Of a DNA stretch of 44,891 bases, positions 1 through 8,993 are shown in pieces. How positions within the stretch are numbered: position 1 is the stretch's first letter; each line of letters starts with the position of its first letter. The DNA is taken from NCBI GenBank assembly GCA_030532065.1, contig JAUNLW010000008.1, positions 1 to 44,891 on the forward strand, given 5' to 3'. The translations under genes and the position numbers were made by a program. Under the pieces are notes generated by a model, which worked only from the letters and a program-made list of their open reading frames with translations, did not search any database and was not told where the DNA came from. The DNA is from Eubacteriales bacterium. Lineage in GTDB: Bacteria > Bacillota > Clostridia > Saccharofermentanales > DTU023.

Positions 1-24
1 TTAAGGTAAGGGATTTCGGGCGAT
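1..24 (+). repeat. Left copy of a 19-bp repeat flanking the lipoprotein gene
   Basis: Bases 6-24 match bases 2219-2237 at 18 of 19 positions. The right-hand copy is the loop end and 3' arm of the lipoprotein gene's terminator, so the left copy is probably the 3' half of a similar terminator belonging to a gene just outside the window. The T-rich tract at 25-32 fits this. Confidence 0.5.
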
Positions 25-172
25 CTTATTTTGCCTGCTCACCTTGGCGGTAGATACACAAACCTAACTCAAAGATAAGTAAAATGCTTGCACTGAATTT
101 AAATCTATTGTAAGGTCGGATTGAATAAGACATAGACTATAGCGCATAGCGCCTGTCTAGGAGGGTAAACGT

Positions 173-2128
173 ATGAAAAAAATACGGATAACATTTGGCT
201 CCACAATCAAGAAATTTTTTGTTTTACTTTTAGCTTTAATTTTTGTGCAGGGAGTATTGGTAGCCTGTTCAAGTTCAACTGAAGGTAAGATAATTATGGA
301 TAATATTATAGAGGTTTATTATTCAGGCAAAGATGGCTCTGGCGTGCCCCATGGGGATATTGACACCTATTACTTAGATGATATTTCTAATGAATTGGAA
401 TTAGATGTAAACACCAAACAATACTTGTGGCGCTATCTTAATAGCATTAATATTGAATTTGAACCCAATAAAAATCTTTCCAACGGTGATAAGCTGACTG
501 TGCACTTAAAGGATGATCCAGAGCTTAGACGTAAGGCCAAAGTATCAGTTGATAAATTAGACTACAACATTGTGGTTGCTGGTCTTAGTCCCGCGGAAGA
601 GGTAGATCCTTTTGCATATGTTCAACCTGAATTTATCGGTGAAAATGGAAATGGTATAGCTGAAGCACCATACGATAATTTTTTTACTTATGAAGTGTCT
701 CCTAATGAAAACTTAGCAAATGGAGATGAAGTTACACTCGTTTTAAAAACAGATGAGGAGACCTTGCTTCAACAAGGTATGAAAGCTACTAGAACCGAAG
801 CAGTTTATGTCGTAAGAGGCCTGTTTGAAATCAAAGATTATAACCCTTTTGCTGCTCTGGAAATTATCTTTGACGGCTATGATGGTTATGGAACTGTTGA
901 AATAAACAACCTGAACGAAAAGGGAGTTGAGCGCTTTGCCGTAGATAAGCAAATAGACCTTAGTAACGGAGATAAGATTACAATAAAGCTACTAAATGAG
1001 GTCGAGGATCTGCAGGAATTGGGCTTTAATCCGACAAAACTTGAGGCCAGCTACCAAGTTGATGGACTCAAACCCATGCAGGAGCTAGATCCTTTTGATC
1101 ACTTCAAGTTATATTTTGACGGCTACAGTGGCGACGCGACAGCTAGTTGGACTTCAGACTTAAGTCAAGATATTAAGTTTGATTTGAGCAAAAGTACGAA
1201 TCTTGCTAACGGCGATGAGGTTATGGTCAGTTTGGTAAACTCTCCGCAGTATTTCCTAGAACGTGGCTATGAGTTAACTAGCACAGAAGCAACTTATAAA
1301 GTTAAGGATCTGGCTGAGTACACTATTATTAATGGGAACGATTTACTCGACGAATTGACACCTGAATATTACAGCTATTCACCGTATATAGTTGTCTATA
1401 TGAACATCTCTGATAGAGGCTATATTGCTGATTTCCTTGACATTGACTATAGCCAATCTTATTACTCTAATGGTGATTCTTTTAAGGTTTCAGTCAAAGC
1501 AAGAGATGCTGAAAAGCTGAAAGAGGCTGGTTACAAGCTTGCGAAACAGGCCGATAAATTAGAGTTTAAGATAGCTGAAGATGAGAGGCCAACATTAATT
1601 AATAGTTTGGACCAATTAGATGAAGTCAGTCGTGAAATTTTTGATCAGGAAGCACAGGCCATATTTAGATTTACCTGGAACGAAGAAAGTTTTAGCTACT
1701 ATCTAGATCAAGATAAGGAACACTATGAGAAGTATGATGTAACTCTTAAATCGGGCGCAGTGTTAGAACAAGTAAGTATTTTAACGATTAAATCAAAATC
1801 ACAACTTGATTTACAAGACGTTATTAATGAAGAATATGCCTTAAATCACGTTCTGCTGCAATACAGGCTTGATGGAACAGTTCAGGGAAAAGCCAGTGAT
1901 GATTTGCATACTGTTGTGTGCCTTAGTAACGTTTGCAAGAATCCTGATGGAAGTTTTTCATACGACAATGGTAATTCTTTTACGGTTTATCACCCTGATA
2001 GTTGGGGACCATACTGGTATCCTCTTTATTCCAATGATGCTATAGAAGATGTAGTTTCAGCAAAATTTGGTAAAGATTACAAGGTAGTGAATACAATATC
2101 GGCCGAAGAATTCTGGCAAGAAAATTAG
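173..2128 (+). CDS. Repeat-domain lipoprotein of unknown function
   Basis: The product is a 651-residue predicted lipoprotein. A basic start and hydrophobic stretch lead to the lipobox LVAC, with lipidated Cys32. The rest is an array of about five related modules of roughly 85-95 residues. Each starts near a (D/N)PF...F(D/E)G-Y-G motif and contains an (L/S)(S/A)NGD(K/E)-T-L strand-like segment (near residues 103, 184, 265, 348 and 434), as in extracellular beta-sandwich repeats. The last ~180 residues do not follow the repeat. No catalytic motif is visible. The ATG follows AGGAGGG at 159-165 with good spacing. It appears monocistronic, with its own terminator at 2200-2246, and is more A+T-rich than the genes to its right. 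Surface exposure is inferred from the lipobox; the function is unknown. Confidence 0.85.
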   Translation: MKKIRITFGSTIKKFFVLLLALIFVQGVLVACSSSTEGKIIMDNIIEVYYSGKDGSGVPHGDIDTYYLDDISNELELDVNTKQYLWRYLNSINIEFEPNKNLSNGDKLTVHLKDDPELRRKAKVSVDKLDYNIVVAGLSPAEEVDPFAYVQPEFIGENGNGIAEAPYDNFFTYEVSPNENLANGDEVTLVLKTDEETLLQQGMKATRTEAVYVVRGLFEIKDYNPFAALEIIFDGYDGYGTVEINNLNEKGVERFAVDKQIDLSNGDKITIKLLNEVEDLQELGFNPTKLEASYQVDGLKPMQELDPFDHFKLYFDGYSGDATASWTSDLSQDIKFDLSKSTNLANGDEVMVSLVNSPQYFLERGYELTSTEATYKVKDLAEYTIINGNDLLDELTPEYYSYSPYIVVYMNISDRGYIADFLDIDYSQSYYSNGDSFKVSVKARDAEKLKEAGYKLAKQADKLEFKIAEDERPTLINSLDQLDEVSREIFDQEAQAIFRFTWNEESFSYYLDQDKEHYEKYDVTLKSGAVLEQVSILTIKSKSQLDLQDVINEEYALNHVLLQYRLDGTVQGKASDDLHTVVCLSNVCKNPDGSFSYDNGNSFTVYHPDSWGPYWYPLYSNDAIEDVVSAKFGKDYKVVNTISAEEFWQEN

Positions 2129-2199
2129 CTAAATAGCTCTTAGTAAATTTAATCCTTAAACCGCCCGCAATCTGGGTGGAGGGCAGCAAGACATGCGGT

Positions 2200-2246
2200 C
2201 GCCCGTAAAGCCTTGAAAGTAAGGGATTACGGGCGATTTAAATTTG
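2200..2246 (+). terminator. Intrinsic terminator of the lipoprotein gene
   Basis: A 9-bp perfect stem, CGCCCGTAA (2200-2208) with TTACGGGCG (2227-2235), encloses an 18-base loop and is followed by the AT-rich run ATTTAAATTT. Confidence 0.7.
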
Positions 2247-2266
2247 TGTAGATTTTGCGTACATTC

Positions 2267-2299
2267 AAAAACCGCGCTGGCTGTGAGCTACCAGCGCGG
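2267..2299 (-). terminator. Intrinsic terminator of the cupin operon
   Basis: The perfect 9-bp stem CCGCGCTGG/CCAGCGCGG (2272-2280 and 2291-2299) is followed on the minus strand by TTTTTG. It lies about 35 bases beyond the cupin stop codon and closes the minus-strand operon that begins at 6265. Confidence 0.9.
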
Positions 2300-2303
2300 C
2301 GGT

Positions 2304-2339
2304 AAACAAATTACAATTACGAGTACAATCACAATTACG
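2304..2339 (-). repeat. Two 18-bp imperfect tandem copies starting at the cupin stop
   Basis: 2304-2321 and 2322-2339 share ACAAT(T/C)ACAATTACG-like sequence. The right-hand copy contains the cupin stop TAA. This is a weak example of the stop-anchored repeats seen at several other genes in the window. Confidence 0.45.
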
Positions 2340-2682
2340 TGAACAAAATCAATGCGATAACTTTAAGTGTCTCATCGCCGATGGCTTCGATTCCGTGGCT
2401 TTCGCCGGAAGGGCAGATTGTAACATCGCCGGCTTCTACGGGACGAACGGTGCCATTATCGTTATACATGGCTTTTCCCTGCATAATGTAATAGATTTCC
2501 TGTTCTCCCTTGTGCTCATGTAAACCAATGGAAGAGCCGGGTTCCAGCTCCATGCTGTTGAATAATCTGCCTTTGCCCAAAAAGTCGGCTTCTTCCAGCA
2601 ATTTTATTCTGGTGACCTCACCCTTTCCGTCATGGGAATTCTGGGTTGTAGCGGGTTTCATGCTCGTGTTTTTCTTGATCAT
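2335..2682 (-). CDS. Small single-domain cupin protein
   Basis: This 115-residue protein is almost entirely one cupin beta-barrel. Motif 1 is visible as GLHEHKGEQEIYYIMQGKA (His, His and Glu as likely metal ligands) and motif 2 as PSGESHGIEAIG. There is no signal peptide, so it should be cytoplasmic. It is the last gene of a minus-strand operon with an aminotransferase, threonine aldolase and permease. A cupin here may be a small metal-dependent isomerase or lyase, or a ligand-binding protein for the operon's substrate; the sequence does not decide. A GGAGG-type site precedes the ATG. Confidence 0.85.
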   Translation of the reverse strand: MIKKNTSMKPATTQNSHDGKGEVTRIKLLEEADFLGKGRLFNSMELEPGSSIGLHEHKGEQEIYYIMQGKAMYNDNGTVRPVEAGDVTICPSGESHGIEAIGDETLKVIALILFT

Positions 2683-2695
2683 ATTTTCCTCCGTA

Positions 2696-2763
2696 TCTTA
2701 TTTTTGAATTAATCGCATTGCTGGATTAACCTTATCTCAGAATTAATCGTATTTCTGAATTAA
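2696..2763 (-). repeat. Four 17-bp tandem units spanning the aminotransferase stop
   Basis: Exact 17-bp periods start at 2696, 2713, 2730 and 2747. On the minus strand each begins TTAAT(T/C)C. The first minus-strand unit is coding (residues LIQKY plus the first base of the next codon) and the stop lies at the start of the second. The array fills the gap down to the cupin ribosome site. Confidence 0.85.
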
Positions 2764-3894
2764 GCTAGCTGCACTGGTTCCGGGTTTTACAGGATAACCT
2801 TGATCTATCAGGGCTGCTTCCAAACGACCGAGAATGCTATAGAGATCTTGCTCATCCAAATTGCCCATATGGCCAATTCGGAAGATCTTTCCTTTGAGTT
2901 GTCCCAGTCCTCCGCCCAGGACCAAGTGATATTTTTTTCGACAAATTTCACTTAATTCTGGCCATTGGATATTTTCTGGTAAATGGAGCGAGGTGATGGT
3001 TCTGCTATAGTCATCAGACTTAACAAACAACTCTAGACCCATGCTTTCGCAAGCGGAGCGGGTGAGGTTGGCTAACTTCTCATGACGCGCATATACGTTT
3101 TCTATACCCTCTTCCTCCAACATGATTAGTGATTCTCTCAATCCAAAAATCAAGCTGGTGGGTGGGGTAAAGGGTAGGCTCCATTCCTCCAGAGCTTTTC
3201 TCATTGCGCCGTAGTTCCAGTACCATTTGGGCAGATTGGATTTTTCTTCTTGGGCACGAGCTTTAGCGTTGATAGATACCAAGGATAAACCAGGTGGCAG
3301 CATCAGTCCCTTTTGTGAGCCGCTTATTACCACGTCAATACCCCATTTGTCTTGCTCGAGTGGGATCATGGCCATCGAGCTTACCGCATCTACAATAAAA
3401 AGGGATGGATGCTTGCACTCACGATGGACGCGGGCTAAGGCTTCAATCGGCTGTTGGATACCAGTGGATGTCTCACAATGGGGAACATAAACGGCCTTGA
3501 TATATCCTTCAGGATCGTTATCAAGAATCACCTTAAGATCCTCGGGCTGCACAGCTTCGCCCCACTTCTTAGATATGGGCAGCGGGTTTAAACCATAGGC
3601 TTTAGCGATTGTTCCCGCACGCTCACCGAACACACCATTTGCGCAGTGGACAATTGCGTCCCCAGCAGAAAAGAAATTGACTATCGTGGATTCTATCGCG
3701 CCGCTTCCCGAAGAGGGAAAGATAAATAATTCATTTTCTGTACACAACAGCTGCTTGAGATGCTCAACACAAAACTTCAACAATTCTCTGAATTCCGGCC
3801 CTCTGTGGTTAACCAGAGGACGGTGCATTGCTTTGAGAATTCTCTCGGGTACATTGGTTGGACCGGGAATTTGTAAATATTCTTTTTGTTCCAT
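2743..3894 (-). CDS. Class V PLP aminotransferase (alanine/serine-glyoxylate type)
   Basis: The 383-residue protein has the family length and landmarks: IPGPTNVPE near the N-terminus, HRGPEF, the substrate-side motif SSGSGAIE, VDAVSSM, the PLP lysine in SGSQKGLMLPPGL, and RIGHMGNLDE near the C-terminus. The family transfers amino groups between serine, alanine or aspartate and glyoxylate or pyruvate. The glyoxylate-type motifs, and an adjacent threonine aldolase that yields glycine, favour glyoxylate/glycine chemistry. 2-Aminoethylphosphonate transaminase belongs to the same superfamily and is not strictly excluded. It lies 22 bases after threonine aldolase in one operon. The C-terminal codons are part of a 17-bp tandem repeat, so the last residues may vary between strains. 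Confidence 0.85.
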   Translation of the reverse strand: MEQKEYLQIPGPTNVPERILKAMHRPLVNHRGPEFRELLKFCVEHLKQLLCTENELFIFPSSGSGAIESTIVNFFSAGDAIVHCANGVFGERAGTIAKAYGLNPLPISKKWGEAVQPEDLKVILDNDPEGYIKAVYVPHCETSTGIQQPIEALARVHRECKHPSLFIVDAVSSMAMIPLEQDKWGIDVVISGSQKGLMLPPGLSLVSINAKARAQEEKSNLPKWYWNYGAMRKALEEWSLPFTPPTSLIFGLRESLIMLEEEGIENVYARHEKLANLTRSACESMGLELFVKSDDYSRTITSLHLPENIQWPELSEICRKKYHLVLGGGLGQLKGKIFRIGHMGNLDEQDLYSILGRLEAALIDQGYPVKPGTSAASLIQKYD

Positions 3895-3916
3895 ACACTT
3901 TCTCCCATCAGGTCAA

Positions 3917-4945
3917 TTACATGGCGGACTCTATCCGATTGAGAGCGTCGAAGACATCTTCTTTCTCTAAACCGATATGGGTTATCATCCGGAAATTATT
4001 TTCGCTGATCGGCTTGACCAGTAAATCGTGCTTCTTTAGCTGTTCCGAAAAGTTGAGCGCGCTCTGCTTAAGCTTGGAGCAATTACCAATTACAATACTG
4101 ATATCAATATCTTCTAACGCGCCATCCAGTAAACCCAGATCGTTTAACCCCCGGGCCAGGATTTGGGCGTTCTCGTGATCGATGTGAATACGTTCAACTA
4201 AGTGTTCCAGTGCATAGAGGGCAGGGGCGGCCATGAAGCCAATTTGCCTAAAACCTCCGCCTAGACGCTGCTTGAGCCAGCGCGCTTCTTGCATCAACTC
4301 GTGGCTTCCCATCAGCACTGCGCCAAAGGGGCTGCCGAGTGCTTTGGTAAATACGAGGCTACATACATCGGCCATGCTGACCAGATCTTTAACATCTACG
4401 TTCAAAGCGCAAGCGGCATTTAATATCCTCGCGCCGTCCACATATACTCGTGCTCCGTGTTGGTGGGCGATGTCCGCGACTTCCTGAAGATTATCAACCG
4501 GTACGGCAAAACCGCGATTTAAATCTTTTGCGTTTTCCAGGCAAAGGAGAGAAGTTCTGGCGAACTGGATTCCTTTTCCGCGGAAGGCTTCGTCGATATC
4601 TGTGGGATCATAGAGTCTTTTGGTGGCGCTGATACATTTGGCCTGTACCTGGGACAGAGCGGCAAGGCCACCTACCTCAAGATTATAGAGATGTGAGGTG
4701 TCTCCCAGGATAATCTCCTCACCTCTGGAGGTGAGAAGCATGACGGCAACTTGATTAGCCATGGTACCTGAAGCCATAAATACGGCTTCCTCTTTGCCGA
4801 ACAAACTCGCGCAATTCTCTTCAAGCGCGATGACCGTGGGGTCATCGCGCATCGTATCATCGCCGACTTCGGCGTTTAACATACTTTGTCTCATTTCTGA
4901 CGTTGGCAAACTTACCGTGTCAGAGCGAAAGTCAAGTTTTTTCAT
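3917..4945 (-). CDS. ltaE: Low-specificity L-threonine aldolase
   Basis: This is a fold-type I PLP enzyme of 342 residues, the usual length. It begins with KLDFRSDTVSLPTSEMRQ (typical FRSDTVT-like start), then GDDTMRDDPTV, FGKEEAVFMASGTMANQ, YVDGARILNAA, and the PLP lysine in FTKALGSPFGAVLMG. The family splits L-threonine or L-allo-threonine, and other beta-hydroxy amino acids, to glycine and an aldehyde. It sits between a MatC-type permease (27-base gap) and the class V aminotransferase (22-base gap), so it is probably catabolic and fed by the permease. The true substrate may be a beta-hydroxy amino acid other than threonine. Confidence 0.9.
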   Translation of the reverse strand: MKKLDFRSDTVSLPTSEMRQSMLNAEVGDDTMRDDPTVIALEENCASLFGKEEAVFMASGTMANQVAVMLLTSRGEEIILGDTSHLYNLEVGGLAALSQVQAKCISATKRLYDPTDIDEAFRGKGIQFARTSLLCLENAKDLNRGFAVPVDNLQEVADIAHQHGARVYVDGARILNAACALNVDVKDLVSMADVCSLVFTKALGSPFGAVLMGSHELMQEARWLKQRLGGGFRQIGFMAAPALYALEHLVERIHIDHENAQILARGLNDLGLLDGALEDIDISIVIGNCSKLKQSALNFSEQLKKHDLLVKPISENNFRMITHIGLEKEDVFDALNRIESAM

Positions 4946-4972
4946 AAACTATCTCGCTTCTATCCTGTATCG

Positions 4973-6265
4973 CTATACTCCTACACCGAGAACAGTGTAA
5001 GCAAGCCAGCAATACAAGGCTGCGAAAACTGACATAGCGAAGCCGAAAACCAAGAGGCCGCTATAAAGCTTTCCTTCATTTACACCTTTGGGCGCTCCGG
5101 CAACAATGACAGCACCGGTGGTGGATAAGGGGCTAACGTCAGTCAGGTGGCCAGCGACTGCAACTGTGAAGATCAGGGCTGTTACCATGCTGGGTCCACC
5201 ACCTAGTTTATCGACCAGAGAAGGAATCATAGGCAGGAAAGCCGGCAGGATAACTCCGGACGTGCTCGCGTACGCGGATACCAGCGCGGCGATGAAGCCT
5301 ACGACTAAGGTGACGGTGAAAGGAGTGGACATAGATGCGATAATGGATGAGAAGAGATCCAGTCCACCTATATTCTTCATTAAGCTGACCAGCACGGAAA
5401 CACCGGTGACCAGAACAATCGCTTTCCAGGGAATGTTCTTGAAGCATTCATTTTCGTTCACCATGCCGGCAAGCAAGAGTACAGACGAGATCACCAAAGC
5501 GGTGAAACCAACGTGCAAGCGGAAACCAATAGCCAGTACGATCAAGAGAATAATCGTGCCGAGGGTGACTTTTTGCTTTTTATCAAAGGGTTCAATGGTA
5601 ATGTTTTGGAAACTTTCCAAATTGATGCCGGAAACATCTTTGCGCCATAATTTCGTACCGCCGTAAATAAAGTAAGAAACCAAAGCAGCAATGAGGAACG
5701 CGACCAATGTGTGTAGCCAAAACTGAATTGAATAATCTTCTGTAATGCCCATTTCGGCGATTACGCGGTTACCCACAATGCCGTTGGGACAAAGTGGGGA
5801 CATGATTCCCGCTTGGGCGCCGCACCCTACCATAACTGCCATTAATAATGGGTTAATGCCCGTTTCGGTAGCCAGAAGCAGAGCAGGAGACGCGAACATA
5901 GCGGCCGTAGAAATCTGACCGGCTCCAACTGAACTTACGATCGCGGCAGCGAAGAAAATTACAATAGGTAACAACCCAACTTTTCCTCGTACCGATTTAA
6001 CGGCGTATTTCATCAATTTTTCCATGGTGCCGTTAGTATTAGCGATACCAAAAAAGAAACTGATACCCAACAGGGTGATCAAAAGATCTGCTGGGTAACC
6101 TGCGACAATTTCTTTCGGTGTTTTACCACCAAGAAGTACGCCAATTACAAAAGCGAGTGCCAGAGATAAAATTCCCAGGTTAATCTTCTTCCAGATCGAG
6201 ATCACAATTGCAACCGCTAACGCGATTAGTGAAATTGCGTCCAGATTGTTGACTATAAATTCCAT
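4973..6265 (-). CDS. MatC-type dicarboxylate/organic anion permease
   Basis: A 430-residue integral membrane protein with about 10-12 hydrophobic segments. It resembles the MatC/ArsB-CitM group of the ion transporter superfamily: ISFFFGIANTNGTMEKLMK, then GAGQISTAAMFASPALLLA, a re-entrant-like QAGIMSPLCPNGIVG, and in the second half ASTSGVILPAFLPMIPSL and DVSPLSTTGAVIVAGAP. MatC-type carriers move C4/C3 dicarboxylates; the substrate here is unproven. It is the first gene of a four-gene minus-strand operon behind a strong promoter (6343-6371), divergent from a GntR regulator. Operon context suggests uptake of an anionic or beta-hydroxy compound for the aldolase and aminotransferase. Confidence 0.8.
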   Translation of the reverse strand: MEFIVNNLDAISLIALAVAIVISIWKKINLGILSLALAFVIGVLLGGKTPKEIVAGYPADLLITLLGISFFFGIANTNGTMEKLMKYAVKSVRGKVGLLPIVIFFAAAIVSSVGAGQISTAAMFASPALLLATETGINPLLMAVMVGCGAQAGIMSPLCPNGIVGNRVIAEMGITEDYSIQFWLHTLVAFLIAALVSYFIYGGTKLWRKDVSGINLESFQNITIEPFDKKQKVTLGTIILLIVLAIGFRLHVGFTALVISSVLLLAGMVNENECFKNIPWKAIVLVTGVSVLVSLMKNIGGLDLFSSIIASMSTPFTVTLVVGFIAALVSAYASTSGVILPAFLPMIPSLVDKLGGGPSMVTALIFTVAVAGHLTDVSPLSTTGAVIVAGAPKGVNEGKLYSGLLVFGFAMSVFAALYCWLAYTVLGVGV

Positions 6266-6342
6266 ACCTTCCTCCTTAGTTTGCCAGTCTGCATAAAGAC
6301 AAGAACACCTCTCTGCCTAATACAGGGCAAATGTTGTAAGAT

Positions 6343-6371
6343 ATTATGTAATGTATTGTGCTAGTTGTCAA
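6343..6371 (-). promoter_or_regulatory. Promoter of the matC-ltaE-aminotransferase-cupin operon
   Basis: On the minus strand TTGACA (6366-6371) is followed after 17 bases by CATAAT (6343-6348), a near-consensus vegetative promoter 78 bases before the permease start. Confidence 0.75.
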
Positions 6372-6414
6372 TAGAATGTGAAGAAAAAACGCCAATGCTG
6401 ATAGATTGCATAAC

Positions 6415-6426
6415 ATCATATATGAT
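6415..6426. promoter_or_regulatory. 12-bp perfect palindrome, possible GntR operator
   Basis: ATCATATATGAT is a perfect 12-bp palindrome in the divergent gap, about 60 bases before the GntR start and 45 bases upstream of the matC -35. Dimeric GntR/HutC regulators bind such dyads. Assignment to this GntR is inference. Confidence 0.4.
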
Positions 6427-6487
6427 TAGACGGCTGAGCAAAATCTGAGTATAGTGGTAAGCAGTTAAAGTTTGAGGAATGGCCAAG

Positions 6488-7222
6488 ATGATCAAAAGAA
6501 ATTCTGCAAAAGCGATGTACGAACAGATCTACGAGGAGCTGAAGCGGGAAATAGCAGAGGGTAAATACGCTGTGGATGGTTCCATAGGCACCCAGCAAGA
6601 GCTCGTCGATCGCTTCAATGTCAGTCTAGTTACAGTGCGAAAAGCCATTCAAAAGCTATCTGACGAAGGTTTAGTTGAGAGCAAACAGGGCAAAGGAACC
6701 TACGTCACACATCGGCCTTTAACAGATCACCTTAATAGACTGCGTGCTATGTCCAGTGTTATCTCGATTAATAAGAAAAGCGCAGTTGTTGAAGTTATTT
6801 CTATAGTTGAAGTAGAAACTCCCGCCTTTCTAAGCGAAGAACGCAGAGCAAAAATCGGGAATCGCTGTGTACGGGTTGATCGAATCCATTCAATAGGGGC
6901 AAAGCCAGTCGGTTACTCTCAATTATTTATTCCCCTCAAAATAGGAAAGTTGCTCACGAGAGAAAAAGTTGAGCACAACAGTACTTACAGCTTATATGAA
7001 AAAGATTTAAAAATAATCCTCGGCAAAGGTATCCAAACCATCTCCGCCGAGCAAGCGAATTCTTCTGTCGCTATGAAGCTCCAAGTCCCTGCCGGTACAC
7101 CTGTCCTAAAACTGGTACGTGAGTCCTTTGCCGCAAACGGTATGTTTCTGGAGCTGATGATCACCTACTACGCCTACAATCAATACGCCTTACAAGTAGA
7201 GCTTGATTTGACCTCGGAATAA
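6488..7222 (+). CDS. GntR-family regulator, HutC/UTRA type
   Basis: A 244-residue regulator. The N-terminal ~70 residues form the GntR winged helix (MYEQIYEELKREIAEGKY, then TQQELVDRFNVSLVTVRKAI and SKQGKGTYV). Residues ~90-240 form a UTRA ligand domain ending in YYAYNQYALQVELDLT. UTRA regulators are usually relieved by a small effector tied to the genes they control. Two starts are possible: ATG at 6479 leaves one base after the GAGGA ribosome site, and ATG at 6488 leaves ten, so I prefer 6488. It is divergent from the matC operon and upstream of the ABC/phosphodiesterase operon, so it could control either or both. Confidence 0.88.
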   Translation: MIKRNSAKAMYEQIYEELKREIAEGKYAVDGSIGTQQELVDRFNVSLVTVRKAIQKLSDEGLVESKQGKGTYVTHRPLTDHLNRLRAMSSVISINKKSAVVEVISIVEVETPAFLSEERRAKIGNRCVRVDRIHSIGAKPVGYSQLFIPLKIGKLLTREKVEHNSTYSLYEKDLKIILGKGIQTISAEQANSSVAMKLQVPAGTPVLKLVRESFAANGMFLELMITYYAYNQYALQVELDLTSE

Positions 7223-7388
7223 TGAGATTTAGCCCGTGAGTTGAAATTTATTCTAAACCTTTTACTAACCCTTTACTTTACTTTAGTCAAAGGTTTACTT
7301 AGTTTTAATTTAAGCTGCCTCCGTTGCCGATAAACTGTCCAAAGTCGATTGAAGTTTTTCACCACGATACAATTTGGAGGTAGAGTAT

Positions 7389-8987
7389 ATGAAAAAGACT
7401 GTTGCTGCTATTTGCGTGTTTATGCTGCTTATTCTGGGTGCCTGCTCTAATGGCGGTAATACCAAGCAGGACACGACAAAAACAGAAGCTAATACTTCTG
7501 AGATTACTGCTGGCAAAGAGACAGAAACACCGGAGAATACAGACGGTGGCGAAGTTGAGTTCTTTAAGATCGGTTTAGCGGATCTGCCTAAGACCATGGA
7601 TCCTGTCCAGGGTGTTGGCAATACCACTTTGCGTGTGCACGCTAATGTTTTTGAGACTTTGTTGGTATCAGATCCTTTGGATAACTTTAAACTTAAGCCA
7701 TGGCTGGCTGAGAGCTATGAGCGCGTTGATGGCAAGACCATTGAGTTTAAGCTTCGTCCGGGTGTTAAGTTCCATGATGGTACAGATCTGACTTCTGAGG
7801 ATGTTGCTTTTAGCTTTGGCCGCCTCAAAGACGAGACCATTCCTAATGTGCAGGATGCGGCTAACTTGTTACGCACTATTGATCATGTGGAAATTATTGA
7901 TGATCTGACCTTTAGAGTAGTAGCTTCTATAGATGACCCTATCCTGGAACAGAGAGTAGCTTGCCCCATGGGTGCCGGTATTATTCCCAAGGCTTATTTT
8001 GAGAAGACAGGTATTGACGAATTTGCCTCTAATCCTATCGGTACCGGCCCTTACAAAGTTACTCAGTACAGCCCTCAACGTATTGACCTGGAACGATTTG
8101 AGGATTATTGGGGTGAGAAAGCAATTGCTGCTAAGGTCCAATATCTTGAGTACCCAGAAGCGGCTGCCCGTATCACGGCTCTCATCAACAATGAGCTTGA
8201 CCTGATCGCCCAGGTACCTGCTGACCAGGTAGCCTTGCTGGAGAGCGAAAAGTCGGTAATTGTAAAATCTAAACCAATTACGAATATGCACTTGGCAGTT
8301 TTAAATACCAATGATCCGGTCCTCTCAGATAAAAAGCTGCGCCAAGCCATGTCTTTGGCTGTGGATAAGCAATTATTGGTTGACACTTTGTGGAGCGGCA
8401 AGGCCGAAGTTCCCAAGGGCCACCAATTCCACGAGTACGGCGATCTCTACGTCGAAGATTATCCGGCTTATGAATTTAATCTGGAGAAGGCTAAAGAGCT
8501 GGTTGCTGAGTCCAATTACAAGGGTGAGGAGCTGACCTACAGTGTTGTACCTAACTACTACACTTTTGGCGCGGAACAGGCAGAAGCCCTGGTAGATATG
8601 TGGCACAAGATTGGTGTCAACGTAAAAGTCAATTTCTCTGATAAGAAAGATGAAGCCCAGATCAGCCAATGGTCCAACACCATGCGTTTCCCTGATCCAG
8701 CCGGCGGTATTTGGCTGCAATGGGGCGCTGACTCCGGTCGCCGCGAGAAGACTTGGTCCTCTATGCCTGACAGCTATGTAGAACTGGGCCAGAAAATGGT
8801 GGCTGAGGCTGATCTTGCTAAGCGTAAGGAACTCATGGTAGAACTTATGAAAGTCTGGGACGATGATGTTCCCGCCATCCCTGTATATTATCCCGCTGAG
8901 AACTGGGCCTATAACAGCAAGTATGAGTGGGAGCCATACAGCAACCAGGTAATTGACCTCAGAGCAAACAATCTCGGTCTCAAGTAA
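7389..8987 (+). CDS. Family 5 extracellular solute-binding lipoprotein
   Basis: A 532-residue oligopeptide/nickel-type (SBP_bac_5) binding protein. The start MKKTVAAICV leads to the lipobox ILGAC with Cys19, then a Thr/Glu-rich tether to residue ~60. The fold signature includes GLADLPKTMDPVQG, WLAESYERVDGKTIEFKLRPGVKFHDGTDLTSEDV, split here around GKTIEFKLRPG, and NPIGTGPYKVTQY. The open frame extends up to a TTG at 7374, but that TTG is part of the TTGGAGG ribosome site, so ATG 7389 is the start. It heads an operon of two ATPases, two permeases and two phosphodiesterases, which suggests that the bound ligand may be a phosphodiester rather than a peptide (inference). Confidence 0.9.
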   Translation: MKKTVAAICVFMLLILGACSNGGNTKQDTTKTEANTSEITAGKETETPENTDGGEVEFFKIGLADLPKTMDPVQGVGNTTLRVHANVFETLLVSDPLDNFKLKPWLAESYERVDGKTIEFKLRPGVKFHDGTDLTSEDVAFSFGRLKDETIPNVQDAANLLRTIDHVEIIDDLTFRVVASIDDPILEQRVACPMGAGIIPKAYFEKTGIDEFASNPIGTGPYKVTQYSPQRIDLERFEDYWGEKAIAAKVQYLEYPEAAARITALINNELDLIAQVPADQVALLESEKSVIVKSKPITNMHLAVLNTNDPVLSDKKLRQAMSLAVDKQLLVDTLWSGKAEVPKGHQFHEYGDLYVEDYPAYEFNLEKAKELVAESNYKGEELTYSVVPNYYTFGAEQAEALVDMWHKIGVNVKVNFSDKKDEAQISQWSNTMRFPDPAGGIWLQWGADSGRREKTWSSMPDSYVELGQKMVAEADLAKRKELMVELMKVWDDDVPAIPVYYPAENWAYNSKYEWEPYSNQVIDLRANNLGLK

Positions 8988-8993
8988 AGAGTC

